DNA of 64,000 bases from Henricia sp. BOLD:AAB3569 (taxonomy: Eukaryota; Echinodermata; Asteroidea; Spinulosida; Echinasteridae): NCBI GenBank assembly GCA_037783545.1, contig JBBELK010001059.1, forward strand, positions 186,001 through 250,000, read 5' to 3'. How positions within the stretch are numbered: position 1 is the first letter of the stretch; every line of letters starts with the position of its first letter. A program made the translations under genes and the position numbers. The notes below the pieces were generated by a model that saw nothing but the letters and a program-made list of their open reading frames with translations, had not been told where the DNA came from and did not search any database. Shown here in pieces: positions 59,701-61,848 of the stretch.

Positions 59701-61848
59701 GGCTTGGAGGTCGCTCGAGGGGTTGGTGACGGTTACCACAATGCCCACCACGGTTGCTATGAAAATAAAGATTGAAAAATAGCCAGTTAATAGGCGGCTA
59801 TGTCACGGTTTGCGCATGCGCAGCAAAACTTGAAAAAGCGTGGCTAACTTTTTCAAGTTTTGTCGCCAGGTTTTGCATATCCTATTCAATCTTTGCCATC
59901 CCTTATAATTCTTTAGTAATTTTGGCAGTGGTGTACTTGTCAACGTCCGGGATGTCCTGATGCATTACTTTTTACTTGGAATCGCACTGTTTGCCGTTAT
60001 TTTAAGCCGCCAAACAATGACATCACCGTGTGTGCGGCCGTCGTTAAAAAGAGAGTTTTTTCATCCCATCAAAAAACTCCACAAAACATGACAGAAATGG
60101 CATCGAATGACATGAATGACATGGTTGGATACAGCAATTTACTTAACCTTGTTTTCCATCAAAACTGACATGCTTATTTGGTCCTGACAGCAATTGTACA
60201 GCATACCTTCAGTCCTTAGAAAGACACAGTGGCCGCCACCGCTGTACGATTTTGTTTTGCCAGACATAAATCGCGCAATCGCGCGCGCGCGATGCCAAAT
60301 CGAACAAATGCGCGCACACGATGCACAATGTAGTTGAATTCTGCGTATTGTAAACACTCATGAACAAACACACTGCCCATGCGGCACGTGTTGAGTACAC
60401 GATGTACACAACTATAGCACACGCACCAATGGCGTTGTGTAACGAAATTGCACTACATTCATCTGAGCCTGCACGTATGTCAAAATATGAAAGGATTTGG
60501 CGCATGCGCAAACCGTGACATAGCCCCTTTAAGGGTGGTTTCACACTGATCATTTTTCTTGCATTAAGGCACGTTAATTTGACATGCGTAGCCTCGAGAA
60601 TTTTTGGCGTGGATGGAATTTGGGATAAAAAGACACGCTGAAAATCACATTAAAATGAGCGGCAATCGATTTTGTGCTTCTGTGATTTTTAATGCATCGT
60701 TTCACACCAAATTCCTAAACTAAAGTTTTAATTTCATGAACAAAAATTGCTAATTTTTAAAGGAGCATGTCCAGACTACATTTTTTAGCCCCCCATTTTT
60801 CCCATGGGTGTTGAGATTTTGATACCATATAATTTGTCACATTTTTCTCATTACCATTCTGAAATTTCGCGTTCTCAATCTGTGTATTTTCAAGGACATC
60901 TTCAAAAAACCACCAATGTTTTGTACACTACATGTACATTTGTAATTTATCCAGTTCCATAAAGCAGTGCAGTAATTTATACCAGCCTTTTTTAATACAA
61001 GCATTTGTAAAGCGCCATCTATCTATGTAAACATATTCCGAGGCGGCCGTTGCCATTATTACCGCTGCCATCAGGAAATCACCAGAACCATTTCGCTTCA
61101 ACTAGGTGGCAACCCGGCCAAGGCGCACAACCCTATCAGCAGTTGGATTGTGGCATTCCCCATAACAGCTTCCCATATATCGCTTGGGTTGACGAGGCAA
61201 CTGGGATTAAGTGCCTTGCCCAGGGACACAGACACGTTGGTCGAAGTGGGGCTCAAACCCCCAACCTCTGATTGGGAGTCCCGCTTCATACCCACTAGAC
61301 CACACGCGCTCCCATTTCCATTCACATCTGAATTGGAGATTGCAAATTTCCTGTTTTCTTCCCATGGATAGTATTTTTGGGAGATGTTAATAATCTGATT
61401 CTTACACAATGTAGGTTAAAACGAATTCCATTTTCGCAATACCAAGTTTTCACCCGAGTGTTGCGAGCCAGTGACTTAAATCACTCGGCCATGGTACCCG
61501 ACAAACTACATGTAAGCAGACAATACACAGAATGGGGGATACAACAATCTATTAGATGAATGTGTAAAACCACCAATCGATAATGTACTAACACCATTAT
61601 CTTATTTTTTTCAATATACTGATGAAACTCTTCAAATAGATCCGTGTATTGCATTGTCCATTACATACCTGTTCCATCTCCTACCACTGCTTGGGGTGTC
61701 TCCATTGTGACCCTGAAATGATCCGTCAGTACGGGATTCTGAACCCGTAACAAGCCCACTAGAGTTTGGTTGCTAATGCCGTTACTGGCCACGACATTTA
61801 GCTCATAGTTACTGGCGATGGAATAGACGTGGGTGACGTTGAATGGAT
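13343..61848 (-). CDS. Polycystin-1 family receptor/channel protein (PKD-REJ-GPS-PLAT-channel), 5'-partial gene
   Basis: A large multi-exon gene, modelled as 32 phase-consistent exons plus one doubtful cassette (46321-46431), giving about 2,550 visible residues without the cassette. Approximate residues: PKD-type repeats 1-375; REJ module 376-870; GAIN-like region with a Ser/Thr-rich insertion 870-1420; GPS with cleavage-type HLT near 1437; first membrane helix about 1470; PLAT domain 1500-1625; second helix about 1690; helices 3-5 by 1900; channel domain with S1 about 1985, a long extracellular loop, then S2-S6 to about 2480. Eleven helices in all, as expected for polycystin-1 proteins. Family members are plasma-membrane or ciliary sensors that pair with PKD2-type channels. 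REJ-bearing members act on sperm in sea urchins and mammals (PKDREJ, suREJ). Whether this one is PKD1-, PKD1L- or REJ-type needs a phylogeny. The start codon is outside the window. The tail after S6 is short and basic. Confidence 0.93.
15000..15779. repeat. Intronic DNA with dispersed 'gtgacgga' blocks
   Basis: Part of the long last intron (14749-20437). Blocks gtgacggaaatgac, gtgacggagatgac and tgtgacggatatgac recur irregularly between 15250 and 15545. No exon recognised. Confidence 0.35.
15780..16002. mobile_element. Small inverted-repeat element
   Basis: Ends cgtttacact / agtgtaaacg. The inside has two hairpins (aaccccgcaattgcggggtt and aaggcgaatcagacctgggtctgatccgcctt, split here by 'c'). 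A probable MITE. Confidence 0.6.
16680..17630. repeat. Diverged segment pair interrupted by a family A repeat
   Basis: 16680-17000 and 17360-17630 share atagaatgtct, ggggctcgactt, gcgtgttttcgtgtcggtgt and gcagtgcgtaggcgt. Between them lies a reversed family A repeat (about 17040-17358). A triple repeat of gttgaatactctggg lies at 16865-16915. Confidence 0.6.
17683..18115 (+). repeat. tRNA-derived SINE, separate family
   Basis: The head has A-box-like tgttcaagtggatagcgcg and B-box-like agttcgaggcctgg. The body contains two copies of a ggactggcat-cc ... gggagtagcaatg block. Another tail, matching SINE family A, follows at 18275-18350. Confidence 0.6.
18351..18885. other. Intronic AT-rich DNA, nothing recognised
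   Basis: No exon, RNA gene or bounded repeat recognised within this part of the last polycystin intron. Confidence 0.4.
18886..19027. mobile_element. Near-palindromic MITE
   Basis: The two arms, beginning ttaaaggcacaggct, are reverse complements with a few mismatches (agctgcgtatt, cgaatttgacgcgcg). The spacer is short (catgcgccttttctg). Confidence 0.75.
19540..19790. mobile_element. Dispersed element, inverted partner at 28048-28260
   Basis: Blocks tttgcataatggctg, tcacatactatgctgt, ttgcctagcaa and gtgcaccacatagcaac recur reversed in 28048-28260. Confidence 0.65.
19889..20054. mobile_element. MITE family 7, diverged copy
   Basis: It starts cagcagctgattttacga, contains gttgcgcagcttacgcaata, and ends near attcgtgaatttggct. 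Related to 21131-21287 and 29448-29640. Confidence 0.6.
20438..20612 (-). CDS. Polycystin exon 32: extracellular loop of channel domain
   Basis: Acceptor CTTTAG, donor GTAACG. It encodes SIPKFWLWVDNSLTPAMF and YNGDPP, ending QQRVPK. The W-x-W and final RVP pattern is typical of the polycystin (TOP) domain just before the last exon. It enters in phase 0 and leaves in phase 1. Confidence 0.85.
20721..20792 (-). repeat. tRNA-Asn(GUU)-like repeat, copy 1
   Basis: On the minus strand 72 nt fold as a tRNA. There is a 7-bp acceptor stem (ggcttca / tggagcc), a D-arm gctc/gggc and an anticodon loop atgttaa with GTT. The T-stem is mismatched and there is a near-copy at 62484-62555, so I read it as a tRNA-derived dispersed repeat rather than a functional tRNA. 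Confidence 0.6.
20985..21460 (+). repeat. Repeat family A copy with nested MITE
   Basis: It shares ttctcattaccattctgaaa, tttcaaggatat and cttccacatccaaattgga with copies at 17040-17358 (reversed), 38435-38765, 57190-57930 and 60763-61440. A MITE (21131-21287) is inserted within it. Confidence 0.75.
21131..21287. mobile_element. MITE family 7, intact copy
   Basis: The ends cagcagtcgatttcac and gtgaaatcggctgctg are inverted repeats with one mismatch. It contains gcgcaacttacgcaata and sits inside family A. Confidence 0.75.
21610..21854 (-). CDS. Polycystin exon 31: channel helix S1
   Basis: Acceptor ATCAG, donor GTACCA. It encodes a basic stretch (EDQRTKRINELKMYAII), helix S1 (EIVFSIIFVWILSVFSYG), then DPFSFWTKNAHV as the start of the extracellular loop. 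Phase 1 in, phase 0 out. Confidence 0.88.
22195..22500 (+). repeat. Repeat family F (CCGAAATTTCGG, 21-nt units), copy 1
   Basis: Contains agggcgacattt, caccgaaatttcggc, then four 21-nt units of the form atggttctagacctaataaa, then tagggcgacaccaaaatgt. Other copies: 36725-37020, 37050-37345, and reversed 43675-43965. Confidence 0.75.
22702..22873 (-). CDS. Polycystin exon 30: end of helix 5 and acidic linker
   Basis: Acceptor TCCCAG. It encodes VIMVSLFIALVFKTA, then a strongly acidic run and DEEWLHTLYG; the DEEWLH pattern is typical of this linker. The donor is uncertain. GTGGGT at 22701 gives the phase needed by exon 31, while a nearer GT at 22739 (GTTTTG) does not. A family-B SINE begins 16 bp beyond the acceptor side. 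Confidence 0.7.
22890..23238 (-). repeat. tRNA-derived SINE, family B
   Basis: Reading the minus strand: head ggccgagcggtg ... ggttcgaatcc-type B box (gggttcgaatccc on minus near 23170-23185), body gcaaggcacc-type block, tail gcgctatataagaactg with an (ATT)n end at 22890. A plus copy is at 39561-39926. Confidence 0.85.
24155..24457 (-). CDS. Polycystin exon 29: helices 4 and 5
   Basis: Acceptor CACAG, donor GTAAGT, phase 0 on both sides. It encodes SSKDVYLISDHAKVDV, a Pro/Lys linker, PWWFVPIAWIVCLLATIT (helix 4) and WLRSIIISFFCGIILTQPIK (helix 5). The W-FPWW-PIAW and ILTQP patterns match the PC1 family. Confidence 0.88.
25041..25232 (-). CDS. Polycystin exon 28: helix 3
   Basis: Phase 0 to 0, donor GTGAGG. 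It encodes IAIGIESNLIVFPISLL, VQFFKKS, then a Lys-rich cytosolic loop. The acceptor TTTAACGCAG is formed by the end of repeat family B (25245-25560), which abuts the exon. Confidence 0.85.
25245..25560 (+). repeat. Repeat family B copy at an exon edge
   Basis: Shares aacaggaacaacagcattac, aaagaataatgttgat, tttcagccacatagatgcag, aattgtctgcag and cttgtcaactcgtgaa with the other copies. Its left end runs into the acceptor of the exon ending at 25232. Confidence 0.8.
25621..25871 (+). repeat. tRNA SINE family A, 5'-truncated copy
   Basis: Matches 1570-1913 from gctccatccttc onwards, with cattctttcgtgaagagcaa and aggaatccttgg. Ends in (AAT)n. Confidence 0.8.
26559..26837 (-). CDS. Polycystin exon 27: PLAT end and helix 2
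   Basis: Phase 0 to 0, donor GTTAGT. It encodes VDRLLPVAG, HVFASQTGKHFNDGHLWISI and RMQRALCCLMALWLELLTNI, then MFYQVG. The RPAGSRFTRMQR stretch followed by a helix is the standard PLAT-to-TM2 junction of polycystin-1 proteins. Confidence 0.9.
27085..27745 (+). pseudogene. 3' end of an L2/CR1-like LINE (reverse transcriptase C-terminus), 5'-truncated
   Basis: Reads HAFITSRIDYCNSLLFGIPA, LQVIQNSAAHLVTR, ITPVMKELHWLPVQQRIEFK, then after a TAG stop (27361-27363) GMAPDYLDELL, SDRAFQVCAPRLWNALP. This is the thumb/C-terminal region of LINE reverse transcriptases of the CR1/L2 group. It ends gcgccctgagaa ... gcgctctataagaattta followed by (TTA)n. Dead on arrival: no polymerase core, no endonuclease, one in-frame stop. 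Lies in the intron between polycystin exons 26 and 27, antisense to the gene. Confidence 0.88.
27762..27927 (-). CDS. Polycystin exon 26: PLAT domain
   Basis: It encodes PLGTLNYMRMWHDNSGQG, WYLSYIVVRDLQ and FIANQWFSLVDGDGQ, the core of a PLAT/LH2 lipid- and protein-binding domain. The acceptor is CTCAG before ACCCCTAG, chosen over the nearer CTAG because only it keeps frame with exon 25. Confidence 0.92.
28048..28260. mobile_element. Dispersed element, inverted partner of 19540-19790
   Basis: Carries ttgctatgtggtgcacgc, ttgctaggcaatgg, catagtatgtga and cagccattatgcaaa in reversed order relative to the 19.5-kb copy. Confidence 0.65.
28255..28668. mobile_element. Foldback element with arms of about 200 bp
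   Basis: The left arm (gtaaaggaggcattttggca-like, ccagacaaaggtatt reversed, ccaatatacgctcgtaacc) pairs with the right arm (ggttaccagcgtatattgg, agacaaaggtatttt, gttgccaaaatgcctccttt). A partial copy of the right arm is at 45885-46110. Confidence 0.75.
28735..28857. mobile_element. MITE family 8, copy 1
   Basis: Terminal inverted repeats of 36 bp with two mismatches, starting atagaccgtatcgaata. A longer copy lies at 44695-44846. Confidence 0.85.
28929..29044 (-). CDS. Polycystin exon 25: PLAT domain
   Basis: It encodes VSFILSGDDDETPTRTL, DPKRGILCRGGTDRFLLATA, the second part of the PLAT fold. The donor GTGAGT overlaps a TGA, so the exon must end there. Phase 0 in, phase 2 out. Confidence 0.9.
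29142..29313. mobile_element. MITE family 2, intronic copy
   Basis: Ends cagcacgatatgtggc / gccacatatcgtgctg (16 bp exact). Body as in 7609-7788. Confidence 0.85.
29448..29640. mobile_element. MITE family 7, expanded copy
   Basis: Starts cagcaaccgatttcacg and carries three tandem copies of ttactgcgta-gctgcacaa-. The right end is diverged. Confidence 0.55.
29778..29879 (-). CDS. Polycystin exon 24: PLAT domain start
   Basis: It encodes LGVTPLPDNNPRHSYLYEL, then VVITGKRINAGTESK, the hallmark first strands of the polycystin PLAT domain. Phase 0 to 0, 34 codons. Confidence 0.9.
30331..30558 (-). CDS. Polycystin exon 23: GPS motif and helix 1
   Basis: It encodes CPVCQSSHLTPF; the GPS cleavage pair L/T is at 30510-30505. 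Helix 1 (IIYATCIVIYTIFFFIF) and a basic stop-transfer (WARRKDKK) follow. The HLT tripeptide needed for self-cleavage is intact. Phase 0 to 0, donor GTATGT. Confidence 0.92.
30612..31789. mobile_element. Non-autonomous DNA transposon, about 1.2 kb
   Basis: Ends taaggcggcctctcgcaac...agact and agtctgttgcgagaggccgc...ctaa are inverted repeats of about 24 bp with one mismatch. Subterminal tcgttgctaag occurs near both ends in inverted layout. No transposase-like frame inside. It occupies most of the intron between polycystin exons 22 and 23. Confidence 0.8.
32019..32221 (-). CDS. Polycystin exon 22: end of GAIN region
   Basis: It encodes VSHIVVFGPDLHKGKKGRYL, then NFTANYSLRI, CSFFKFDTRNWSTEGVQ. 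The C-x-x-F...NWS-EG pattern precedes GPS motifs. The second GPS cysteine expected after EG is replaced by Val-Gln. Acceptor GATAG, phase 1 in, phase 0 out. Confidence 0.85.
32289..32772 (+). repeat. tRNA SINE family A copy with an internal insertion
   Basis: Head ggggtaccgtggcttagtg, ggttcgatacccgg and the body match family A, but about 230 bp between 32408 and 32636 are foreign to it. Confidence 0.75.
32822..33333. mobile_element. Inverted-repeat element of about 510 bp
   Basis: Ends gc-tcaaacgtcgcgcttatgc and gcataagcgcgacgtttgaagc are inverted. Several internal tcaaacgtcgtgctt / acgacgtttgaagc pairs are also present. No coding. Confidence 0.75.
33436..34201 (-). CDS. Polycystin exon 21: GAIN region with Ser/Thr-rich insertion
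   Basis: It encodes QSTPKNPYIYAAGSHPDRK, NITFFSSENEEYDIQNLSED and ENIFIEIRPENASTVYTLIM, which fit a GAIN-type beta region. About 120 residues of Ser/Thr/Asn-rich low complexity follow, including a tetra-arginine (33517-33506) suited to furin-type cleavage. Donor GTAAGC, phase 0 in, phase 1 out. Confidence 0.85.
34616..34882 (-). CDS. Polycystin exon 20: GAIN region
   Basis: It encodes ATLLRLESVVHVLYSVVVYN, then NLQIYIDRNKASDL and GWCELRGLDQQDC. The continuous frame, good donor (GTAGGT) and acceptor (CTTAG), and phase 0 to 0 support it. Confidence 0.8.
35442..35461 (-). CDS. Polycystin exon 19: 20-nt microexon
   Basis: It is bounded by TTTACAG and GTAAGT and encodes -LNEEAA-. It enters in phase 1 and leaves in phase 0, exactly fitting exons 18 and 20. 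Exons 18 and 19 together add 78 nt and could be skipped as a pair without a frameshift. Confidence 0.55.
36074..36300. mobile_element. Diverged 'GGGGCCAATTTCAT' MITE
   Basis: Starts ggggccaatttcatagagct and has paired aagcatgaaa / gtgcttaagca blocks. The right end is unclear. Confidence 0.45.
36310..36712. repeat. Pyrimidine-rich stretch and (AAT)n tail
   Basis: 36380-36450 is almost only C/T/A (ccccccacccccgcccctac). The segment ends with ggctgaataaataataa and a long (AAT)n array, like a retroelement 3' end. No coding part recognised. Confidence 0.4.
36725..37345 (+). repeat. Repeat family F, two tandem copies
   Basis: Copy a (36725-37020) and copy b (37050-37345) both carry caccgaaatttcggc, 21-nt atggtt...cta units, and the gggcgacacc...gtcgcccta ending. 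Confidence 0.75.
37647..37704 (-). CDS. Polycystin exon 18: Ser/Thr linker
   Basis: It encodes GAGESVTTTSSSDAVTSNP in phase 0, leaving in phase 1, with acceptor GTGTAG and donor GTACGT. It is low-complexity, so it rests mainly on splice sites and frame. An 11-bp minisatellite lies just upstream in the intron. Confidence 0.55.
37775..37962. repeat. 11-bp minisatellite
   Basis: Unit gcggcagactt repeated with variants about 16-17 times, flanking the acceptor side of polycystin exon 18. Confidence 0.85.
38435..38765 (+). repeat. Repeat family A copy
   Basis: Uninterrupted copy, from agatcacattttttagcct to caacacgctcttt. It ends about 25 bp from the donor of polycystin exon 17. Confidence 0.8.
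38792..38920 (-). CDS. Polycystin exon 17: GAIN helical region
   Basis: It encodes DMLASVADDMVVFVENDTVA, then NNVGEGIVSFIGNVMV. Phase 0 to 0, donor GTAAGT. It resembles the helical subdomain A of GAIN regions. Confidence 0.75.
39561..39926 (+). repeat. tRNA-derived SINE, family B, full copy
   Basis: A box tggccgagcggtgtag, B box gggttcgaatccc, body ctcttgggaaaggcac, tail gcgcattgagagatccgtcg...gcgctatataagaact with (ATT)n. Confidence 0.88.
40071..40172. repeat. Short hairpin
   Basis: ggctcattaaaatacag and ctgtattttaatgagtc form a stem around about 65 bp. Possibly a small MITE. Confidence 0.5.
40361..40486 (-). CDS. Polycystin exon 16: GAIN helical region
   Basis: It encodes IVTKMVGLQSSLSVSSSQDI, then ALISKDVSTLSPKAL. 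Phase 0 to 0, acceptor TTGCAG, donor GTTAGT. The pattern R..I...MV..L..L.V.S..D is usual in polycystin GAIN regions. Confidence 0.78.
40908..40964 (-). CDS. Polycystin exon 15: short GAIN linker exon
   Basis: 19 codons, TGEGTGSAQSQDARAKKTE, phase 0 to 0, acceptor TTTTAG, donor GTGAGA. Its last half joins smoothly to exon 16 (ARAKKTE-IVTKMV). Confidence 0.65.
41393..41851. mobile_element. TIR element family G, copy 1
   Basis: 34-bp exact terminal inverted repeats beginning tatatgggtaattcccaaaa. Body about 390 bp without coding. Second copy 42860-43312, truncated copy 47184-47413, distant relative 59190-59436. Confidence 0.88.
42860..43312. mobile_element. TIR element family G, copy 2
   Basis: Same order as 41393-41851 (cacttatgaccacaaattct, gtgtcccgggttacctacg, ggaaaccactttcaatca) with slightly worn ends. 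Both lie in the intron before exon 15. Confidence 0.85.
43387..43409 (-). CDS. Polycystin exon 14: 23-nt microexon
   Basis: It is bounded by TTCTAG and GTAAGC and adds -TSGASSG. Exon 13 leaves in phase 1 and exon 15 enters in phase 0, so a 23-nt exon (phase 1 to 0) is needed to keep frame. Confidence 0.6.
43535..44438 (+). repeat. Repeat family B copy split by nested insertions
   Basis: Left part 43535-43665 (aaagaataatgttgat, tttcagccacatagatgcag) and right part 44321-44438 (accttcagttggcaatttct, cttgtcaactcgtgaa). The gap holds a reversed family F copy (43675-43965) and a SINE family C copy (44003-44321). Confidence 0.75.
44003..44321 (-). repeat. tRNA-derived SINE, family C, copy 1
   Basis: Reading minus: A box tggtctagtgggtatgaag, B box gggttctagcccc, body aggcacttaatcccagttgc, tail with (ATT)n at the left. 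Other copies at 47628-47978, 53040-53780 (split) and 60999-61313. Confidence 0.85.
44472..44625 (-). CDS. Polycystin exon 13: REJ end / GAIN start
   Basis: It encodes VTPPMISIENFTSQQETMY, then MAINAQLVLDASLLGSFSS. Acceptor CTTTAG, donor GTCAGG (non-consensus after GT). Phase 0 in, phase 1 out. Confidence 0.7.
44695..44846. mobile_element. MITE family 8, copy 2
   Basis: Arms gccgccatttcgtggggcac / gtgg-ggca reversed (ctgccccacgaaatggcggc), as in 28735-28857, with about 30 bp extra centre. Confidence 0.8.
45036..45110. mobile_element. Tc1/mariner-like terminal sequence
   Basis: atacagtaccggccaaaagt followed by ttgagtacac resembles the termini of Tc1/mariner elements. The matching far end was not found, so only one end is claimed. 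Confidence 0.4.
45687..45850 (-). CDS. Polycystin exon 12: REJ module
   Basis: It encodes TAEFKASLLNSVNNEVVITP, then VSLGVTAEDRLGATTTLIFA. The V.V...D.LGA pattern is typical of the C-terminal REJ region. Phase 1 in, phase 0 out, donor GTGAGG. It also joins in frame directly to exon 10. Confidence 0.85.
46321..46431 (-). CDS. Candidate cassette exon 11 (doubtful)
   Basis: An open 111-nt stretch (LFEWKTSLKWKIEVVQLSNA ...) with phase 1 on both sides. Its acceptor CGCCACAG lies in the reversed 5' end of a tRNA-derived SINE. The in-frame donor is weak (GTGTAA); the perfect donor two bases away (GTAAGT) would shift the frame. Exons 10 and 12 join in frame without it, at about the usual REJ length. 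It is probably not constitutive. Confidence 0.3.
46432..46720 (+). repeat. tRNA-derived SINE abutting candidate exon 11
   Basis: Head ctgtggcgcagcgatagagc, B box gggttcgaacct, body agctggtgtagcgggccct and aatgggtacctgg. Its first bases, read backwards, are the acceptor of the candidate cassette exon. Confidence 0.65.
46810..47067 (-). CDS. Polycystin exon 10: REJ module core
   Basis: It encodes FFADYPQYSTFLIVANADND, then MKIQLNKPPIRGDCSVD, and VHVKCEGWSDWEGIVQYRYF. The LNKPP..G.C.V ... C..W.D ... Y.Y series is the REJ hallmark. Phase 1 in and out. The acceptor TTAACATTCAG is the edge of a repeat family B copy. Confidence 0.9.
47080..47585. repeat. Three abutting repeat fragments
   Basis: Family B fragment (47080-47183), truncated family G element (47184-47413) and a 'GCCAATTTCAT'-type MITE (47413-47585) lie end to end in the intron before exon 10. 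Confidence 0.75.
47628..47978 (-). repeat. tRNA-derived SINE, family C, copy 2
   Basis: Minus-strand head with tggtctagtgggtatgaag and gggttcgagcccc, (ATT)n tail at the left. Very similar to 60999-61313. Confidence 0.88.
48346..48641. mobile_element. 'GGGGCCAATTTCAT' MITE, best copy
   Basis: Ends ccaggggccaatttcatgga and the reverse complement ccatgaaattggccccagg. Inside, tandem agcacgcgcatgctta. Confidence 0.85.
48750..48934 (-). CDS. Polycystin exon 9: REJ module
   Basis: It encodes LPGNGAQIINPTGSVRLTAT, then CNAFCSGIRYQWKMMALIG. The NP..S..L.A.C..C....YQW pattern is diagnostic of REJ. Phase 2 in, phase 1 out, acceptor ATGCAG, donor GTAAAG. Confidence 0.88.
48997..49983 (+). repeat. SINE family B split by a 690-bp composite insertion
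   Basis: Left part to about 49179 and right part from about 49873 continue the same SINE. Between them lie a family B repeat copy (49180-49528) and a GACTC-rich array (49528-49865). Confidence 0.7.
49528..49865. repeat. GACTCG-rich array
   Basis: Dense irregular repeats of gactcgagtc / gactcggactcg on both sides of a unique spacer. Partly palindromic. Confidence 0.75.
50116..50284 (-). CDS. Polycystin exon 8: REJ module
   Basis: It encodes PGILNYSTPTLSWDTF, then FELMVIVKKDIRRGNFSLIL and RPGDPPQVAI. The GDPP.V.I segment commonly precedes the C..C YQW block. Acceptor TTTCAG, donor GTATGT, phase 1 in, phase 2 out. Confidence 0.88.
50305..52050. repeat. Duplicated segment family with 'caaatattgactgc' ends
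   Basis: About 430 bp at 50340-50770 recur at 51395-51830 (atggcggaatctcgacg, gatgatgaagtccttaagaa, gtgccaggtgattatgctac). Shorter blocks (ttgactgc...gggcatagttaagattata) recur in both orientations. No coding recognised. Confidence 0.65.
52440..52822. mobile_element. Element I, copy 1
   Basis: It has a part with irregular 15-20 bp repeats of ttcgcccgagtgccatttcg type and a part with actcatttctcaaagactat, aaaaccatttcagggg, taggcgtaaatctgtgaac. An inverted copy is at 63685-64000. A fragment of the second part lies at 11475-11640. Confidence 0.75.
52841..52973 (-). CDS. Polycystin exon 7: REJ module
   Basis: It encodes AFEEFLYFCRRVGEKYPSEN, then GGCFNTG. It continues the ...SKDPDVPP- end of exon 6, as in REJ proteins, where S.DPD is followed by F.W.C...... 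Phase 0 in, phase 1 out, donor GTGAGT. Confidence 0.87.
53040..53780 (-). repeat. SINE family C, copy 3, split by element J
   Basis: Left part 53040-53224 (tail side), right part 53670-53780 (tRNA-like head with tggtctagtgggta on minus). The insertion is the complete element J. Confidence 0.8.
53225..53669. mobile_element. TIR element J, copy 1
   Basis: 15-bp exact ends (aatgcatagttccga / tcggaactatgcatt) bound 445 bp inserted in a SINE. A near-identical copy with the same orientation is at 62774-63217. Inside, ATG at 53302 opens 24 codons up to a splice-donor-like aag/gtattt at 53373. Confidence 0.88.
54055..54680. repeat. 34-bp minisatellite
   Basis: Unit tgaggagaaagctgcagggc-ggtttggggtgctt repeated about 18 times with substitutions and small length changes. 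Lies just downstream (minus sense) of polycystin exon 6. Confidence 0.9.
54702..54901 (-). CDS. Polycystin exon 6: REJ module
   Basis: It encodes TMDITQTYGIEVSAVGYEYF, then LNVGLIEGQMTSVVRGWGSN and LIPGHVSKDPDVPPYEDQ. The V.I.GG/GWGS ... L..S.DPD pattern is REJ. Acceptor TTTAAAG, donor GTCAGA, phase 1 in, phase 0 out. The frame stays open for about 680 nt past the donor through a minisatellite. Confidence 0.85.
54902..55108 (-). repeat. Intron consisting of repeat family B
   Basis: The 207-nt intron between polycystin exons 5 and 6 matches family B from end to end (tttctgaagtatcactaaat, ttctttagttatgtaatgat, ccaatcatgtaatct). The donor GTAATTTTTTAAAA corresponds to GTGAGTTTTTAAAA in the 49.3-kb copy. 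Confidence 0.75.
55109..55775 (-). CDS. Polycystin exon 5: PKD repeat and REJ start
   Basis: It encodes ILSEPIRAVTIKDMG, CVVVDYGDN and SHVFEEQMSYSVKAMGYNDI, all PKD-repeat features. The REJ opening follows: CGLPDVSV, PGWWLPIVAVRKSRLVFQGT, LNCWFTENTKSWSLERLDP, RPTISTLLIQPFTLVVGLY. Phase 0 in, phase 1 out. A strong internal donor (GTAAGT at 55760) could give a 15-nt short form. Confidence 0.92.
57027..57133 (-). CDS. Polycystin exon 4: PKD repeat
   Basis: It encodes GSDVDYLVDFGDGSSLGN, then FFSFDHKFPEK. The V.VDFGDG and HKFP-type strands are the PKD signature. Phase 1 in, phase 0 out, donor GTAAGT. Confidence 0.92.
57190..57930 (+). repeat. Repeat family A copy with nested insertion
   Basis: Family A from agaatcacattttttaatcc, interrupted at 57249-57661 by an element with ends ggtcgaaattaac / gttaattttgacc, then continuing gggtattgagattttgatac. 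Confidence 0.75.
58387..58540 (-). CDS. Polycystin exon 3: PKD repeat
   Basis: It encodes VMFFEKLKNVSSITRYKPSE, then PLDRPVIFNMSFKYG, the first half of a PKD repeat completed by exon 4. Acceptor GTCCAG, donor GTGAGG, phase 0 in, phase 1 out. Confidence 0.85.
58612..58762 (+). repeat. Repeat family B fragment
   Basis: ttaaagacagattacatgat, aacaggaacaacatcattac, aaagaataatgttgataaac, tttcagccacatagattt. Confidence 0.75.
58795..58977. repeat. CGATTAATCG palindromic array
   Basis: The 10-bp self-complementary unit cgattaatcg is repeated in tandem at 58908-58970 with diverged units upstream from 58805 (gcgagtagtaaacggtactc). Confidence 0.85.
59512..59756 (-). CDS. Polycystin exon 2: diverged PKD repeat
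   Basis: It encodes TVVGIVVTVTNPSSDL, VTYPEGRVANLSFLTSDG and TTSGRYSVNATIYNLVSEDI, a degenerate PKD fold (SGRYSVNATIYN near the end). Phase 1 in, phase 0 out, acceptor TCATAG, donor GTAAGA. Confidence 0.85.
60763..61440 (+). repeat. Repeat family A copy with nested SINE C
   Basis: Family A (ttctcattaccattctgaaa, cccatggatagtatttttgg) interrupted by SINE family C at 60999-61313, whose minus-strand head is intact. Confidence 0.82.
61669..61848 (-). CDS. Polycystin exon 1 of this window: PKD repeat
   Basis: It encodes DPFNVTHVYSIASNYELNVV, then VLTDHFRVTMETPQ. The HVYS...NYELNVVASN strands end one PKD repeat and the next begins. Phase 1 in and out, acceptor TTCCAG, donor GTATGT. It starts in mid-domain, so upstream exons lie beyond 64000. 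Confidence 0.87.
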
